This document shows positions 47,885-56,068 of a DNA stretch of 64,000 bases, in pieces. The stretch spans positions 1 to 64,000 of the forward strand of contig CALMNW010000064.1 in the NCBI GenBank assembly GCA_937872095.1. Direction: 5' to 3'. Below the pieces are notes generated by a model. That model made no database searches. It saw only the letters and a list, made by a program, of their open reading frames with translations, and was not told where the DNA came from. The translations under genes were made by a program, and so were the position numbers. Positions within the stretch are counted from its first letter, which is position 1. Every line of letters begins with the position of its first letter. The stretch comes from an uncultured Verrucomicrobiota bacterium (GTDB lineage: Bacteria; Verrucomicrobiota; Kiritimatiellia; CAIQIC01; Lenti-01).

Positions 47885-47985
47885 TTTTCGAGCATTTTCG
47901 GGCCAAAATGGCCGATTTTGGACCGTTTTAGACCGAATTTCGGCGATTTTTCGCGATTTTCGGCCATTTTCGGCGATTTTTCGCA
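47885..47985. promoter_or_regulatory. Phased A/T-tract array, likely intrinsically curved DNA
   Basis: T4/A4 tracts starting at 47885, 47895, 47905, 47916, 47926, 47936, 47947, 47957, 47967, 47977. Confidence 0.7.
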
Positions 47986-48145
47986 GTTGGAGCCGGTTTT
48001 CGCCCGCAAGCCGCGATTCCCCTCGCCCACGATGCCATTTCCGGAACAGCCGCAAGGGCGGCACGACAGCTGCGATTTTCTTCCTCGGAATAAAGCGGAT
48101 TGACAGGACCTGCCCGAGCGATGACTCTCCGAGGGAGGCAAGGCG

Positions 48146-48910
48146 GTGGCAAAAAATATGAAGCAGCCGATTCAATCGCAACCGGAAACGGGCCGGGAAT
48201 CCGGCTTCCCCGTTACGCAGTGGTCCCTGGTTTCGCAAGCCCGCGAAACCGACACGCACGTCCGGATGGCGGCCTTGGACAACCTGTTGGGCACGTATCG
48301 CCCGGTTTTGCTTCGGTATCTCGTCGGGGTTTGGCGCTTGAAAACGGAGCAGGCCGAGGACTTGCTTCAGAGCTTCATGGCCGAACGGATTCTGGAAAAA
48401 CAGCTGTTGGTCCAGGCGGATCGGACACGCGGGCGTTTCCGCTCCTTCCTGCTGAAATGCCTCGTCAATTACGTGAAAAGCTCCTTTCGGCGGGACCAGG
48501 CCCTCAAGCGCGGGCCGGACGCGAACCACCGGGTGAACGTGGACGACTATGCGGAGTCCATCCCCGACAAGCAGGCGGGCCATCAGGAGTTCGACGCGTG
48601 CTGGGCGCGCCAGGTGCTGGATCTGGCCATCGAGCGCATGCGGAAAGACTGCGAAGCCGCGGGGCGCCGCGATCTCTGGATCATGTTCCAGCGCAGAATG
48701 CTGGAGCCCACCTATTCGAACGCGGAACCGACGCCGTATGCGTCGCTGGTCGCGGAACTGGGCCTCCGATCTCCTGCGCAGGCCATGAACCTGCTGATTA
48801 CGGTCAAACGGAAATTCCGGAACATGCTGATCGAGACCATCCGGGAAACCGTCGCGGACGATGCGGACGTCGATCGGGAAATCATGGAATTGCAGCGCGC
48901 CTTAAAATAA
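48146..48910 (+). CDS. RNA polymerase sigma factor, ECF-like, kinase-associated type
   Basis: FPVTQWSLVSQA...LDNLLGTYRPVLLRYL...AEDLLQSFMAERILEKQLLVQADRTRGRFRSFLLKCLVNYV. Confidence 0.8.
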   Translation: MAKNMKQPIQSQPETGRESGFPVTQWSLVSQARETDTHVRMAALDNLLGTYRPVLLRYLVGVWRLKTEQAEDLLQSFMAERILEKQLLVQADRTRGRFRSFLLKCLVNYVKSSFRRDQALKRGPDANHRVNVDDYAESIPDKQAGHQEFDACWARQVLDLAIERMRKDCEAAGRRDLWIMFQRRMLEPTYSNAEPTPYASLVAELGLRSPAQAMNLLITVKRKFRNMLIETIRETVADDADVDREIMELQRALK

Positions 48911-48977
48911 TTTTCTTTCCCATGCAGGATTCCCGCCGCGACGGCTTAGTACAGGATGAGGAACAGAAAGGCAAAGC

Positions 48978-49505
48978 ATGAACCACTCATCCCCAGAAAC
49001 CGAAAAGACAGATCCCGCCAGTTTGGCCCGACTGTTCGACGGCACGAGCCGGGACGCGCCCTGGCAAGACGAGGAACTGAAACAGGTGTTTCGCCATCAG
49101 CTGACGGCGCCCGTTCAGTTCGACATGGCGGGCTTCAACCCGGATTGGGGAGAACGCCTGCGGTTGCTGGCGGCGGCGGAGGGCCTCCTGCTCCAAAGCT
49201 TCGGCGATTTGTTTGCGCATCCCCATCCGCCGGTCGAAATGCTGGAGATGGTGAAGGATTACGCGAAACGGTCGGCGGCTTCGCCCCGGCGGCACATTCC
49301 GAAAGACGTCGCCCGCGCGCTCTACTACCTGGCGATCGTCTCCGCGCGGCTGCGCTGCCGCCAACGGATCAGTTCGCTGGAGGATGAACAACTGATCCGC
49401 GGAGTGCAATGGCTGCTGGATCAACCGTGGCTGGACGACGCATCGAAGAGCCTTTTATCCGAGGGCTTGGCCATGCTGGGTGGCCGGCAGGAGGTGAATC
49501 CATGA
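48978..49505 (+). CDS. Hypothetical protein between sigma factor and kinase
   Basis: Overlaps the kinase start by 4 nt; soluble, no family recognised. Confidence 0.7.
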   Translation: MNHSSPETEKTDPASLARLFDGTSRDAPWQDEELKQVFRHQLTAPVQFDMAGFNPDWGERLRLLAAAEGLLLQSFGDLFAHPHPPVEMLEMVKDYAKRSAASPRRHIPKDVARALYYLAIVSARLRCRQRISSLEDEQLIRGVQWLLDQPWLDDASKSLLSEGLAMLGGRQEVNP

Positions 49506-51631
49506 AAACCCATCGCGACGATTCGGAACGCAACACCGTGCCCATGTCGAAAGGCCCGGGAGATATCGCGCACACCATGCTGCGGACGGGCATGCTGCAG
49601 GCCCCCGTCCAGCCCGGAGCGCAGGGTGCGGTCGACCGGTTCGAAATCATCCAGGCGCTCGAGGCCGGCGGCATGGGACAGGTTTTCCTGGCCCGCGAAC
49701 CCATTACGGGCGGCCGGGTCGCCCTGAAAATGATTCGTCCCGAACTGGCGGACAAAGACTGGGTCGTGCAGCGGTTCCTGACGGAAGCCCAGCACATGTA
49801 TCGCCTCTCGCACCCCAACATCCTGAAGGTTCTGGAGGTGTCGGATCGGAAAGCCGGCCCGTATTACGTGATGCCGTTTATTGAGGGAGGCAACCTGGCG
49901 CAGCGGATCCGTTCGGGCGTGCCGTTGCCGGAGGAGTTTATCCTCCCGGTTTCCCTTCAACTGGCCGAAGCCCTGAAGTTCGCCCACGGCCGCGGGATCA
50001 TCCATCGCGACCTGAAGCCGGCCAACGTGATGGTCGATCAAACGGGGTGCGTCTATCTGACGGACTTCGGACTGTTGCGCACCGTATTCAACGATGCCAG
50101 CATCGATGCCGGAAAGGACGTGGTCGAGGGCACCGCCGTATACCTGTCGCCGCTGGCCGCATCCGGAAAAGCGGAAGACACGCGGTGCGACATCTATGCC
50201 TTCGGCGCCATTCTGTATGAGATGCTGACCGGCTGGCGGCCGTACTCCGGAGAGACCAGCGAGGAAATCATCCGGGAAATCCTGGCCCACCCTCCCTGCC
50301 CCATCCTCGAGCTCAATCCGCAGGCTTCGAAAGGCCTGACCCTGATTGCCGAAGGCTGCATGGCACGGGAACTGCGCGACCGTTACGCGGAAATGGCCGA
50401 CGTCGTTCGCGACCTCCAACGAGTTGCCCGCAAGGAAACTCCGGCGGGGCCGCATGGCCGGCCGGCTTCCATGCGCACCGCTGGAAAATTCATAAAAGTG
50501 GCTTTGGTTGGCGTGGCTGGCGTGCTGGGCCTGGCCGTTGCCGCTTCGCTCTTCTGGTCGGCCCCGCTTGCCTTTCATGCGGGAACGCAACCGGAGTCAA
50601 AATTCTTCCGCAGCAAATTGGCTAAGATCGACAAAGGAGTTCCGCCACGGCCAAGCCTCGCCGAACTGCCCGATCCGGTGACCGAAAAGGCCAGGTATCT
50701 GGCGACGGAACCCAAAGAGGTTCTGCAGCAATACGTCTGGATTGAATCCGATCACTCGGTCTATTTTGCCCGGCGAATCATTTGCAAAAACTGGTCGCAG
50801 GACGCGATGACGGATATCACGATCCCCTGGACGAACGGGGTCGTCATGCAGGTGTTCGACTACAACGGAAATGCGCTACCATTGACGGAAGAGGCCGACC
50901 ATGCCCGCTGGCGGGTCACGCTGGAGGAACCGATTCCGCCGGACTGGACATTCAGACTGGTCGTGGTGGCCAGGCAAACCGACCTGCCGTTCTCATCGTC
51001 CAACGGCGTGACCACCTACTCATCCGACCTGATGGCATCCTCCGGCATTTTCTTCCCTCCGGGCGCTCGTCTGGTCGGGCAAATGCCCGCGACAAATATA
51101 AACGGACGCATGTTTTTCGTGAATAGACTCAACAGTCATGAGTGTTTCACCCATGCGGATGCGGCCAATCGCGCCTTCGATATTTACGAGCGGGAAGGCC
51201 GCAAGACGGACTCTCCCGCCGCCCATTGGAATCAGGCGCTGGCCGAGTTGGGCCTGGAAGAAAATCAATTGGTTCAACCCCCTCCCTTGCCGGAACAAAG
51301 CACCCATCGCCAGATCAGTTATACCTTACATTCTTCTGAACAAGCCGATGGAGAAGAGAAAACGCCGCCTCCCGCCATGTATTCCCTGCAATTCAAGCAA
51401 GCTCCCATTCGGCTCGTTACGGATTACTACGGGCAGCTTGCGGGACAAACCGTGCTGCTGAGCCAGCAGGTCGACCCTGCCGCGAACCTGACCCTGAAAT
51501 CCAATGACCGCATACCCAAATCGCAGGCCATGCGCATGATCGAAACCGCGCTGGCCGATCAGGGCATCCTGCTCATCGAAACGAACGGGTGCCGGATGGC
51601 TATACCGGCAGCAAAAACGCGCGCCCCCTAA
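49502..51631 (+). CDS. Ser/Thr protein kinase, TM, extracytoplasmic region ending in secretin-N1-like domain
   Basis: GGMGQVFLA, VALKMI, HRDLKPANVMVD, TDFGLL; TM VALVGVAGVLGLAVAASLFW; C-terminal APIRLVTDYYGQLAGQTVLL...LTLKSNDRIPKSQAMRMIETALADQGILLI. Confidence 0.88.
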   Translation: MKTHRDDSERNTVPMSKGPGDIAHTMLRTGMLQAPVQPGAQGAVDRFEIIQALEAGGMGQVFLAREPITGGRVALKMIRPELADKDWVVQRFLTEAQHMYRLSHPNILKVLEVSDRKAGPYYVMPFIEGGNLAQRIRSGVPLPEEFILPVSLQLAEALKFAHGRGIIHRDLKPANVMVDQTGCVYLTDFGLLRTVFNDASIDAGKDVVEGTAVYLSPLAASGKAEDTRCDIYAFGAILYEMLTGWRPYSGETSEEIIREILAHPPCPILELNPQASKGLTLIAEGCMARELRDRYAEMADVVRDLQRVARKETPAGPHGRPASMRTAGKFIKVALVGVAGVLGLAVAASLFWSAPLAFHAGTQPESKFFRSKLAKIDKGVPPRPSLAELPDPVTEKARYLATEPKEVLQQYVWIESDHSVYFARRIICKNWSQDAMTDITIPWTNGVVMQVFDYNGNALPLTEEADHARWRVTLEEPIPPDWTFRLVVVARQTDLPFSSSNGVTTYSSDLMASSGIFFPPGARLVGQMPATNINGRMFFVNRLNSHECFTHADAANRAFDIYEREGRKTDSPAAHWNQALAELGLEENQLVQPPPLPEQSTHRQISYTLHSSEQADGEEKTPPPAMYSLQFKQAPIRLVTDYYGQLAGQTVLLSQQVDPAANLTLKSNDRIPKSQAMRMIETALADQGILLIETNGCRMAIPAAKTRAP

Positions 51632-51796
51632 GCGCTACGCCCCCCATGTCGCTTGATCCAGCCGCGGATCCGCATGGGGGGCCGATGCAGGCGGACCATG
51701 GGATTGCCCAAGCGTTTTTCATCCGGAGGCCGGCACGGATTCTGCGGCTGCGCCTTCCGGCCCGGCCATGGTAAGCTGCGGAAAAGGAATCCCGCC

Positions 51797-52138
51797 ATGA
51801 CCCAACCATTTGCAAAGCGCTCCGACCACGGATACGGCAACCCCTTGCCGGGCATCCGGCAGAAAACCCTCGTCTTCGGCGAACGGACGCTGATGACCGA
51901 ATTCCGGCTGAAGAAGGACAGCGTTCTGCCCGACCACGCCCACCCGTACGAGCAAACGGGCTATCTGGTCGCCGGGCATATCGTCCTGAAAATCGGCGGC
52001 CAGGAACACGACGTCCATCCCGGCGATTCGTGGTGCATCCCCGCCGACGAAACGCACGGGGCGCGGATCGCCGAAGATTCCGTCGCCGTCGAAGTGTTCT
52101 CGCCCGTCCGGCCGGACTATCTGCCGGGCGCGACGTGA
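51797..52138 (+). CDS. Cupin-domain protein
   Basis: PDHAHPYEQTGYLVAGHIVLKIGGQEHDVHPGDSWCIPADETHG. Confidence 0.9.
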   Translation: MTQPFAKRSDHGYGNPLPGIRQKTLVFGERTLMTEFRLKKDSVLPDHAHPYEQTGYLVAGHIVLKIGGQEHDVHPGDSWCIPADETHGARIAEDSVAVEVFSPVRPDYLPGAT

Positions 52139-52264
52139 CCGGTTGCCGCGCGGCGGAAATATTTTCGCCCGCCCGGTTGACCCGTCTATCGCTTCACGGT
52201 TTAGGCTTTCTTCCGTCGCGGCGAATTGGGCCGCGGCGAAACCCCCAACAAGAAGGAGAAAACC

Positions 52265-52453
52265 ATGGGTGCGAAAATGACGGTGGAAGACTTCACGCAG
52301 CTGTTCCGCGAGATCGGCCTCGACGAGGCGGCCATGCTGAAATGGCACGCCCTGTTCGAGCGGCGCCATCCGGACGGCCACCAAAGCTTCCTCGAATGGC
52401 TCGGGCTGGACGCGGCGAAGATCGAACAGGTCCGAGCCCGCAGCCGGGGCTGA
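52265..52453 (+). CDS. Small protein homologous to the C-terminal domain of the adjacent MerR regulator
   Basis: MKWHALFERRHPDGHQSFLEWLGLDAAKIEQVRARSR versus MERWHQEFERRAPRDHHGFLASLGLPEAEIARIRAFSA; SD AAGGAG. Confidence 0.75.
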   Translation: MGAKMTVEDFTQLFREIGLDEAAMLKWHALFERRHPDGHQSFLEWLGLDAAKIEQVRARSRG

Positions 52454-52514
52454 GAACGCGCGGGGCGGCGGGGTTTCCCGCCGCCCCGCTTCCATGCTAG
52501 ACTGCCCTGCGCGC

Positions 52515-53042
52515 ATGAAAACCTACCGCATCACCGAACTGGCCCGCGCCGTCGGCCTCTCCCGCAGCGCGCTGCTGCACTACGACCGCATCGGGCTGCT
52601 GTCCGCTTCCGACCGCTCCCGCGCCGACTACCGGATCTATACGGAGCGGGATCGCCGGCGCCTCGAGCGCATTTGCCAATACCGCGCCGCCGGCCTGCCC
52701 CTCGCGGACATCCGCGCCTTGCTGGACGTCCCCGGTCGGCCCGCCGCCCGCGTCCTGGAGAAGCGCCTGCGCCAAACCAACGACGAAATCGGCGCGCTGC
52801 GCGGCCAGCAACGGCTCCTGGCCTCCCTGCTGCGCGTGGCCGGCAAAAAAATCCCGCCCGCCGTCGACAAGGACATGTGGGTCTCCATGCTCAAAGCCGC
52901 GGGCGTCAGTCCACAATCCATGGAACGCTGGCACCAGGAATTCGAACGCCGCGCGCCGCGCGACCACCACGGTTTTCTGGCTTCCCTCGGCCTGCCGGAA
53001 GCCGAAATCGCCCGCATCCGCGCGTTTTCCGCCCGTCCCTAA
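52515..53042 (+). CDS. MerR-family transcriptional regulator
   Basis: MKTYRITELARAVGLSRSALLHYDRIGLLSASDRSRADYRIYTERD. Confidence 0.92.
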   Translation: MKTYRITELARAVGLSRSALLHYDRIGLLSASDRSRADYRIYTERDRRRLERICQYRAAGLPLADIRALLDVPGRPAARVLEKRLRQTNDEIGALRGQQRLLASLLRVAGKKIPPAVDKDMWVSMLKAAGVSPQSMERWHQEFERRAPRDHHGFLASLGLPEAEIARIRAFSARP

Positions 53043-53074
53043 GGGGCCGGCGCGGGGTGCCGTTTCTTTCGGGG

Positions 53075-53104
53075 TTGCCAACCCGTCCGTTCCGCGCGTA
53101 GCCT
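53075..53104 (+). promoter_or_regulatory. Candidate promoter TTGCCA-N18-TAGCCT
   Basis: ATG at 53111 is 7 nt after the -10 (predicted leaderless). Confidence 0.45.
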
Positions 53105-53110
53105 TGGGGC

Positions 53111-54043
53111 ATGGGAAGGTTCGGATTCATCCTTTTTCTCCTTTTGGCCCTGGGCGCGGGGGCGCAGGAAGACCGTTTGCGCTTCGTGCAATTCATCCAT
53201 CCCGGCGCGGAACACGAACCGGACATGGAAGCGGGCCGTTCATGGAACGTCGAGGCGCACCGGCGGAAATTCCTCCAGCAGCCCGGGCGCTATCTCGCGG
53301 CCCTGGACGCCAAGCCGAGCGCGGCTTCGCTGATCTTCTGGGGCGAGTACGAGCCGCCCACGCGGCTGGTGAAAACCTACGCGAAGCCCGTCCCGGACGG
53401 ACCGCGATACCTGTTTGCCCCCGTGCCCGTGCCGTTCCACCCCAACGATCCGCCGCTCATGAACACGGATCCCTTCGTGTTCGGCGAGCATTTCTTCTAC
53501 GGCATCTGCAAGCAGAACAACAAGCGCGGCCCCACCGCCCTGCAGCGCCTCGCGCGCGGGTCGGTGATCCTGTTCGGGTCGGGCCTGCACCGGTCGCAGT
53601 TCGTCGTGGACACAGTCTTCGTCGTGGCGGATTACATCGATTGGAACCTGTCGAACTACCGCGAAAAACTGAAGGACGTGGTGCCGCCGGAATATTTCCA
53701 CGCGACGCTGGAGCCCATCGCCTACGAAATGAAGGTCCGCGATTTGTCTCCGTCGCAGACGTTCCGGCTGTATATCGGCGCCACGGTCGAGCAGCCGGTC
53801 GACGGCATGTTCAGCTTCTTCCCCTGCCGGACCGCCAAGGACGGCAAGGCCAAGGGCTTCGCGCGGCCGGTGCTCCGCCGGCCGGGCATCATCACCGACA
53901 GCCTGACCCAGGGCCAGCGCATGAATCCGACGAAGGAGGCGGCGACCGTTCGGGCTCTGTGGGCCGACGCCGCGAACCAAGTCCTGGCCCAGGGACTCTG
54001 CCTCGGCGTGCATGCCGATCTCCCGAAGCTGGACCAGCCATAG
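53111..54043 (+). CDS. Hypothetical secreted protein
   Basis: Signal peptide MGRFGFILFLLLALGAGAQ. Confidence 0.65.
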   Translation: MGRFGFILFLLLALGAGAQEDRLRFVQFIHPGAEHEPDMEAGRSWNVEAHRRKFLQQPGRYLAALDAKPSAASLIFWGEYEPPTRLVKTYAKPVPDGPRYLFAPVPVPFHPNDPPLMNTDPFVFGEHFFYGICKQNNKRGPTALQRLARGSVILFGSGLHRSQFVVDTVFVVADYIDWNLSNYREKLKDVVPPEYFHATLEPIAYEMKVRDLSPSQTFRLYIGATVEQPVDGMFSFFPCRTAKDGKAKGFARPVLRRPGIITDSLTQGQRMNPTKEAATVRALWADAANQVLAQGLCLGVHADLPKLDQP

Positions 54044-54064
54044 GCCCAGCCTCCGACCGGCGCC

Positions 54065-54943
54065 TCACGACGGCGCCGGCGCAAATACGTTCCGCCCCTC
54101 GAACCGCTTGGTGCCGTTGACGTAGCTGTAGTATTTGCGGCACTCGCAGCAGAGATATTCGACGTCGATCGGCGTGAACGGCCGGCGCGCTGCCGGCCAG
54201 TGGACGGCCTGGAGTTCGATCATCCGCCGCATCGTGGTCGCATGATCGGGCAGCCCGAGATGCCGCTGGAGAAGATCCATGAACGGCGCCGAACCGATGC
54301 CCGTCGGCACCGGACTGTCCGGCCGGATCAACGCGGGCTCGAACCACGCGACATCGGCCACGGCCATGAAAATCGGGAAGTCGTTGCCCATGCCGAACCG
54401 CACGTTGATGGCCCGCGTGGCGACGACGACATCCCCCGCCGCCTGGCGGACGCAGGCCTCCAGAAAGTCCAGGCAGCGCGGAAACAGGTCGATGCCGGCT
54501 TCGAGGCGATCGTAGGTCCGGCCTTCCCAGCGGACGTCCACGACGGGATAGGCTTCGGAAAACCAAGGGGGCGGGGTTTCGAACAGCAGAAACCGCCGCA
54601 GCCGCTCCGGTTGGCGCAGCCACGCGGGATCCAGCCGGTCGAGCGTGGAATGGAGGTTGCACCAGCGGGCGAAAAACAAGGCGTGCAGAAGTTCGGGCAC
54701 GGTCTTTCCCGCCCGGCCGACAAACCGCAGGATGGCCTTGGATCCTTTGTCGTCCTCGCGGAAAACGTTCAGGAACCGGCCGCGCTGGAAGATGGGATCG
54801 GCGGACCACGGCGGGGGCAGCCCTTGCTCCCGCTTGGCCCGGATGCGTTCCCGCTCGCGGCACCAATCGAAGAACGCCCGGACGGGATCGTCCAGTTTCA
54901 GACCCACGAGCGCATCGCGGTATGGATTCGGCGCGTTCTCCAT
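54065..54943 (-). CDS. alpha-glutamyl/putrescinyl thymine pyrophosphorylase (aGPT-Pplase)/HMUDK-helical-like protein
   Basis: FFDWCRERERIRAKREQGLPPPWSADPIFQRGRFLNVFREDDKGSKAI resembles the RERERI...PWTxDPI...xxFCNVxREDD core of base-modification proteins. Confidence 0.55.
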   Translation of the reverse strand: MENAPNPYRDALVGLKLDDPVRAFFDWCRERERIRAKREQGLPPPWSADPIFQRGRFLNVFREDDKGSKAILRFVGRAGKTVPELLHALFFARWCNLHSTLDRLDPAWLRQPERLRRFLLFETPPPWFSEAYPVVDVRWEGRTYDRLEAGIDLFPRCLDFLEACVRQAAGDVVVATRAINVRFGMGNDFPIFMAVADVAWFEPALIRPDSPVPTGIGSAPFMDLLQRHLGLPDHATTMRRMIELQAVHWPAARRPFTPIDVEYLCCECRKYYSYVNGTKRFEGRNVFAPAPS

Positions 54944-55000
54944 GTGCGCGGAAATCTTGTCACGCCCCGGCCTCCGCCCGCAAGATCCAACTCTCCGGTA

Positions 55001-55030
55001 TTGCCAATCCGGGCCTTTCTCCCCTACTCT
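55001..55030 (+). promoter_or_regulatory. Candidate promoter TTGCCA-N18-TACTCT
   Basis: Upstream of ATG 55063. Confidence 0.4.
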
Positions 55031-55062
55031 CCGGACCTTCGTATCGTATCGCGAGGTGTTCC

Positions 55063-55926
55063 ATGTCCCAGCCAGCCAGTCCAACCACGTTCAGCCCGTC
55101 GCTCTCGAAGGCGTACGGCGCCCGGATCTACCTGAAGCCGGAGATCCATTCGGCGACGGGTTCCTACAAGGACCGCATGGCCGCGGCGGCGGTCGAGGAA
55201 GCGCTGCGCGCCGGAGCGACGAAGGCAGTCGTGACGTCGAGCGGCAACCAGGGCATCGCGATCGCCCGCGCGGCGCAGGCGGCGGGGCTGCCGCTGCTCG
55301 TCGTCGCCACGCAGCACATCCTGCCGTTCTACCGCGACGAACTGCGGCGGTTCGGCGCCGAACTGGAAACCGTACCCGACATGAAGGCGCGCTCGGACCG
55401 TTTCCACGAGCGGGTCGCGGAAGGCTATTTCCCGCTGTCGGTGGTTCCCGAAGACCGCGGCCAGAAATCGCAGGCGGGCAAGAGCGGCTATGCCGCGATC
55501 GCCCGCGAGATCGTCGCGGCCCTGGGCGCGGCGCCGGACTTCCTGATCCTGCCGGTCTGTTTCGGCGACGGCTGCTCGGGCATCCTGAGCGGCTTCCGGG
55601 AGCTGGCCCGCGAGCGCGGCACCGGCATCCCGAAATTCTTCATGATCCGGGCCAAGAACACGGAAGACGTCGCGTTTTCCATCACGGCGGACATCACGAC
55701 GCCGGAAGTGGCCGCGACCTTGGAAGCCACGGGCGGCTGGAGCACGTATTTCACCAACGAGGAATTCCTGCTCGCGCAACGCCTGGGCCGCGAGGAAGGG
55801 CTGGATCTCGAACCCGCCGCCGCCGCGCCGTTCCTGGCGCTGCGCAAATGGGCCGCCGCATCCCCGGGCATTCCCGCGGGCGCGACCATCGTTTTGCTGT
55901 TCACGGCGATCAACCGCGAGCGTTGA
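55063..55926 (+). CDS. PLP-dependent threonine synthase/dehydratase-like enzyme
   Basis: EIHSATGSYKDRMA (Schiff-base Lys), VTSSGNQGIAIARAAQ, PVCFGDGCSGI. Confidence 0.85.
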   Translation: MSQPASPTTFSPSLSKAYGARIYLKPEIHSATGSYKDRMAAAAVEEALRAGATKAVVTSSGNQGIAIARAAQAAGLPLLVVATQHILPFYRDELRRFGAELETVPDMKARSDRFHERVAEGYFPLSVVPEDRGQKSQAGKSGYAAIAREIVAALGAAPDFLILPVCFGDGCSGILSGFRELARERGTGIPKFFMIRAKNTEDVAFSITADITTPEVAATLEATGGWSTYFTNEEFLLAQRLGREEGLDLEPAAAAPFLALRKWAAASPGIPAGATIVLLFTAINRER

Positions 55927-55940
55927 GTCCCGCCGTGTTC

Positions 55941-55966
55941 GGACCGCTCGGAGAGCGGTCCCTACC
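55941..55966 (+). repeat. GGACC-hairpin repeat, copy A
   Basis: GGACCGCTC-GGA-GAGCGGTCC-CTACC, 9-bp stem. Confidence 0.75.
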
Positions 55967-55989
55967 GCAGCCAATCCTCCCGATCGATA

Positions 55990-56015
55990 GGTAGGGATGC
56001 CTCTCCGAGGCGTCC
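55990..56015 (-). repeat. GGACC-hairpin repeat, copy B (inverted)
   Basis: Reverse complement GGACGCCTC-GGA-GAGGCATCC-CTACC. Confidence 0.75.
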
Positions 56016-56043
56016 GCGCGGAATGGGGATATCAATTTCTTCT

Positions 56044-56068
56044 GTAGCCGGCCGCGCGCGGCCGCTAC
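56044..56068. terminator. GC-rich inverted repeat at convergent gene ends (possible terminator/REP-like element)
   Basis: GTAGC(C)GGCCGCGCGCGGCCGCTAC, overlaps the deacetylase stop codon. Confidence 0.45.

Noticed and set aside
47263-47931. ORFs through the phased A/T-tract region
   Set aside because: Frames run through repetitive non-coding DNA with no family similarity.
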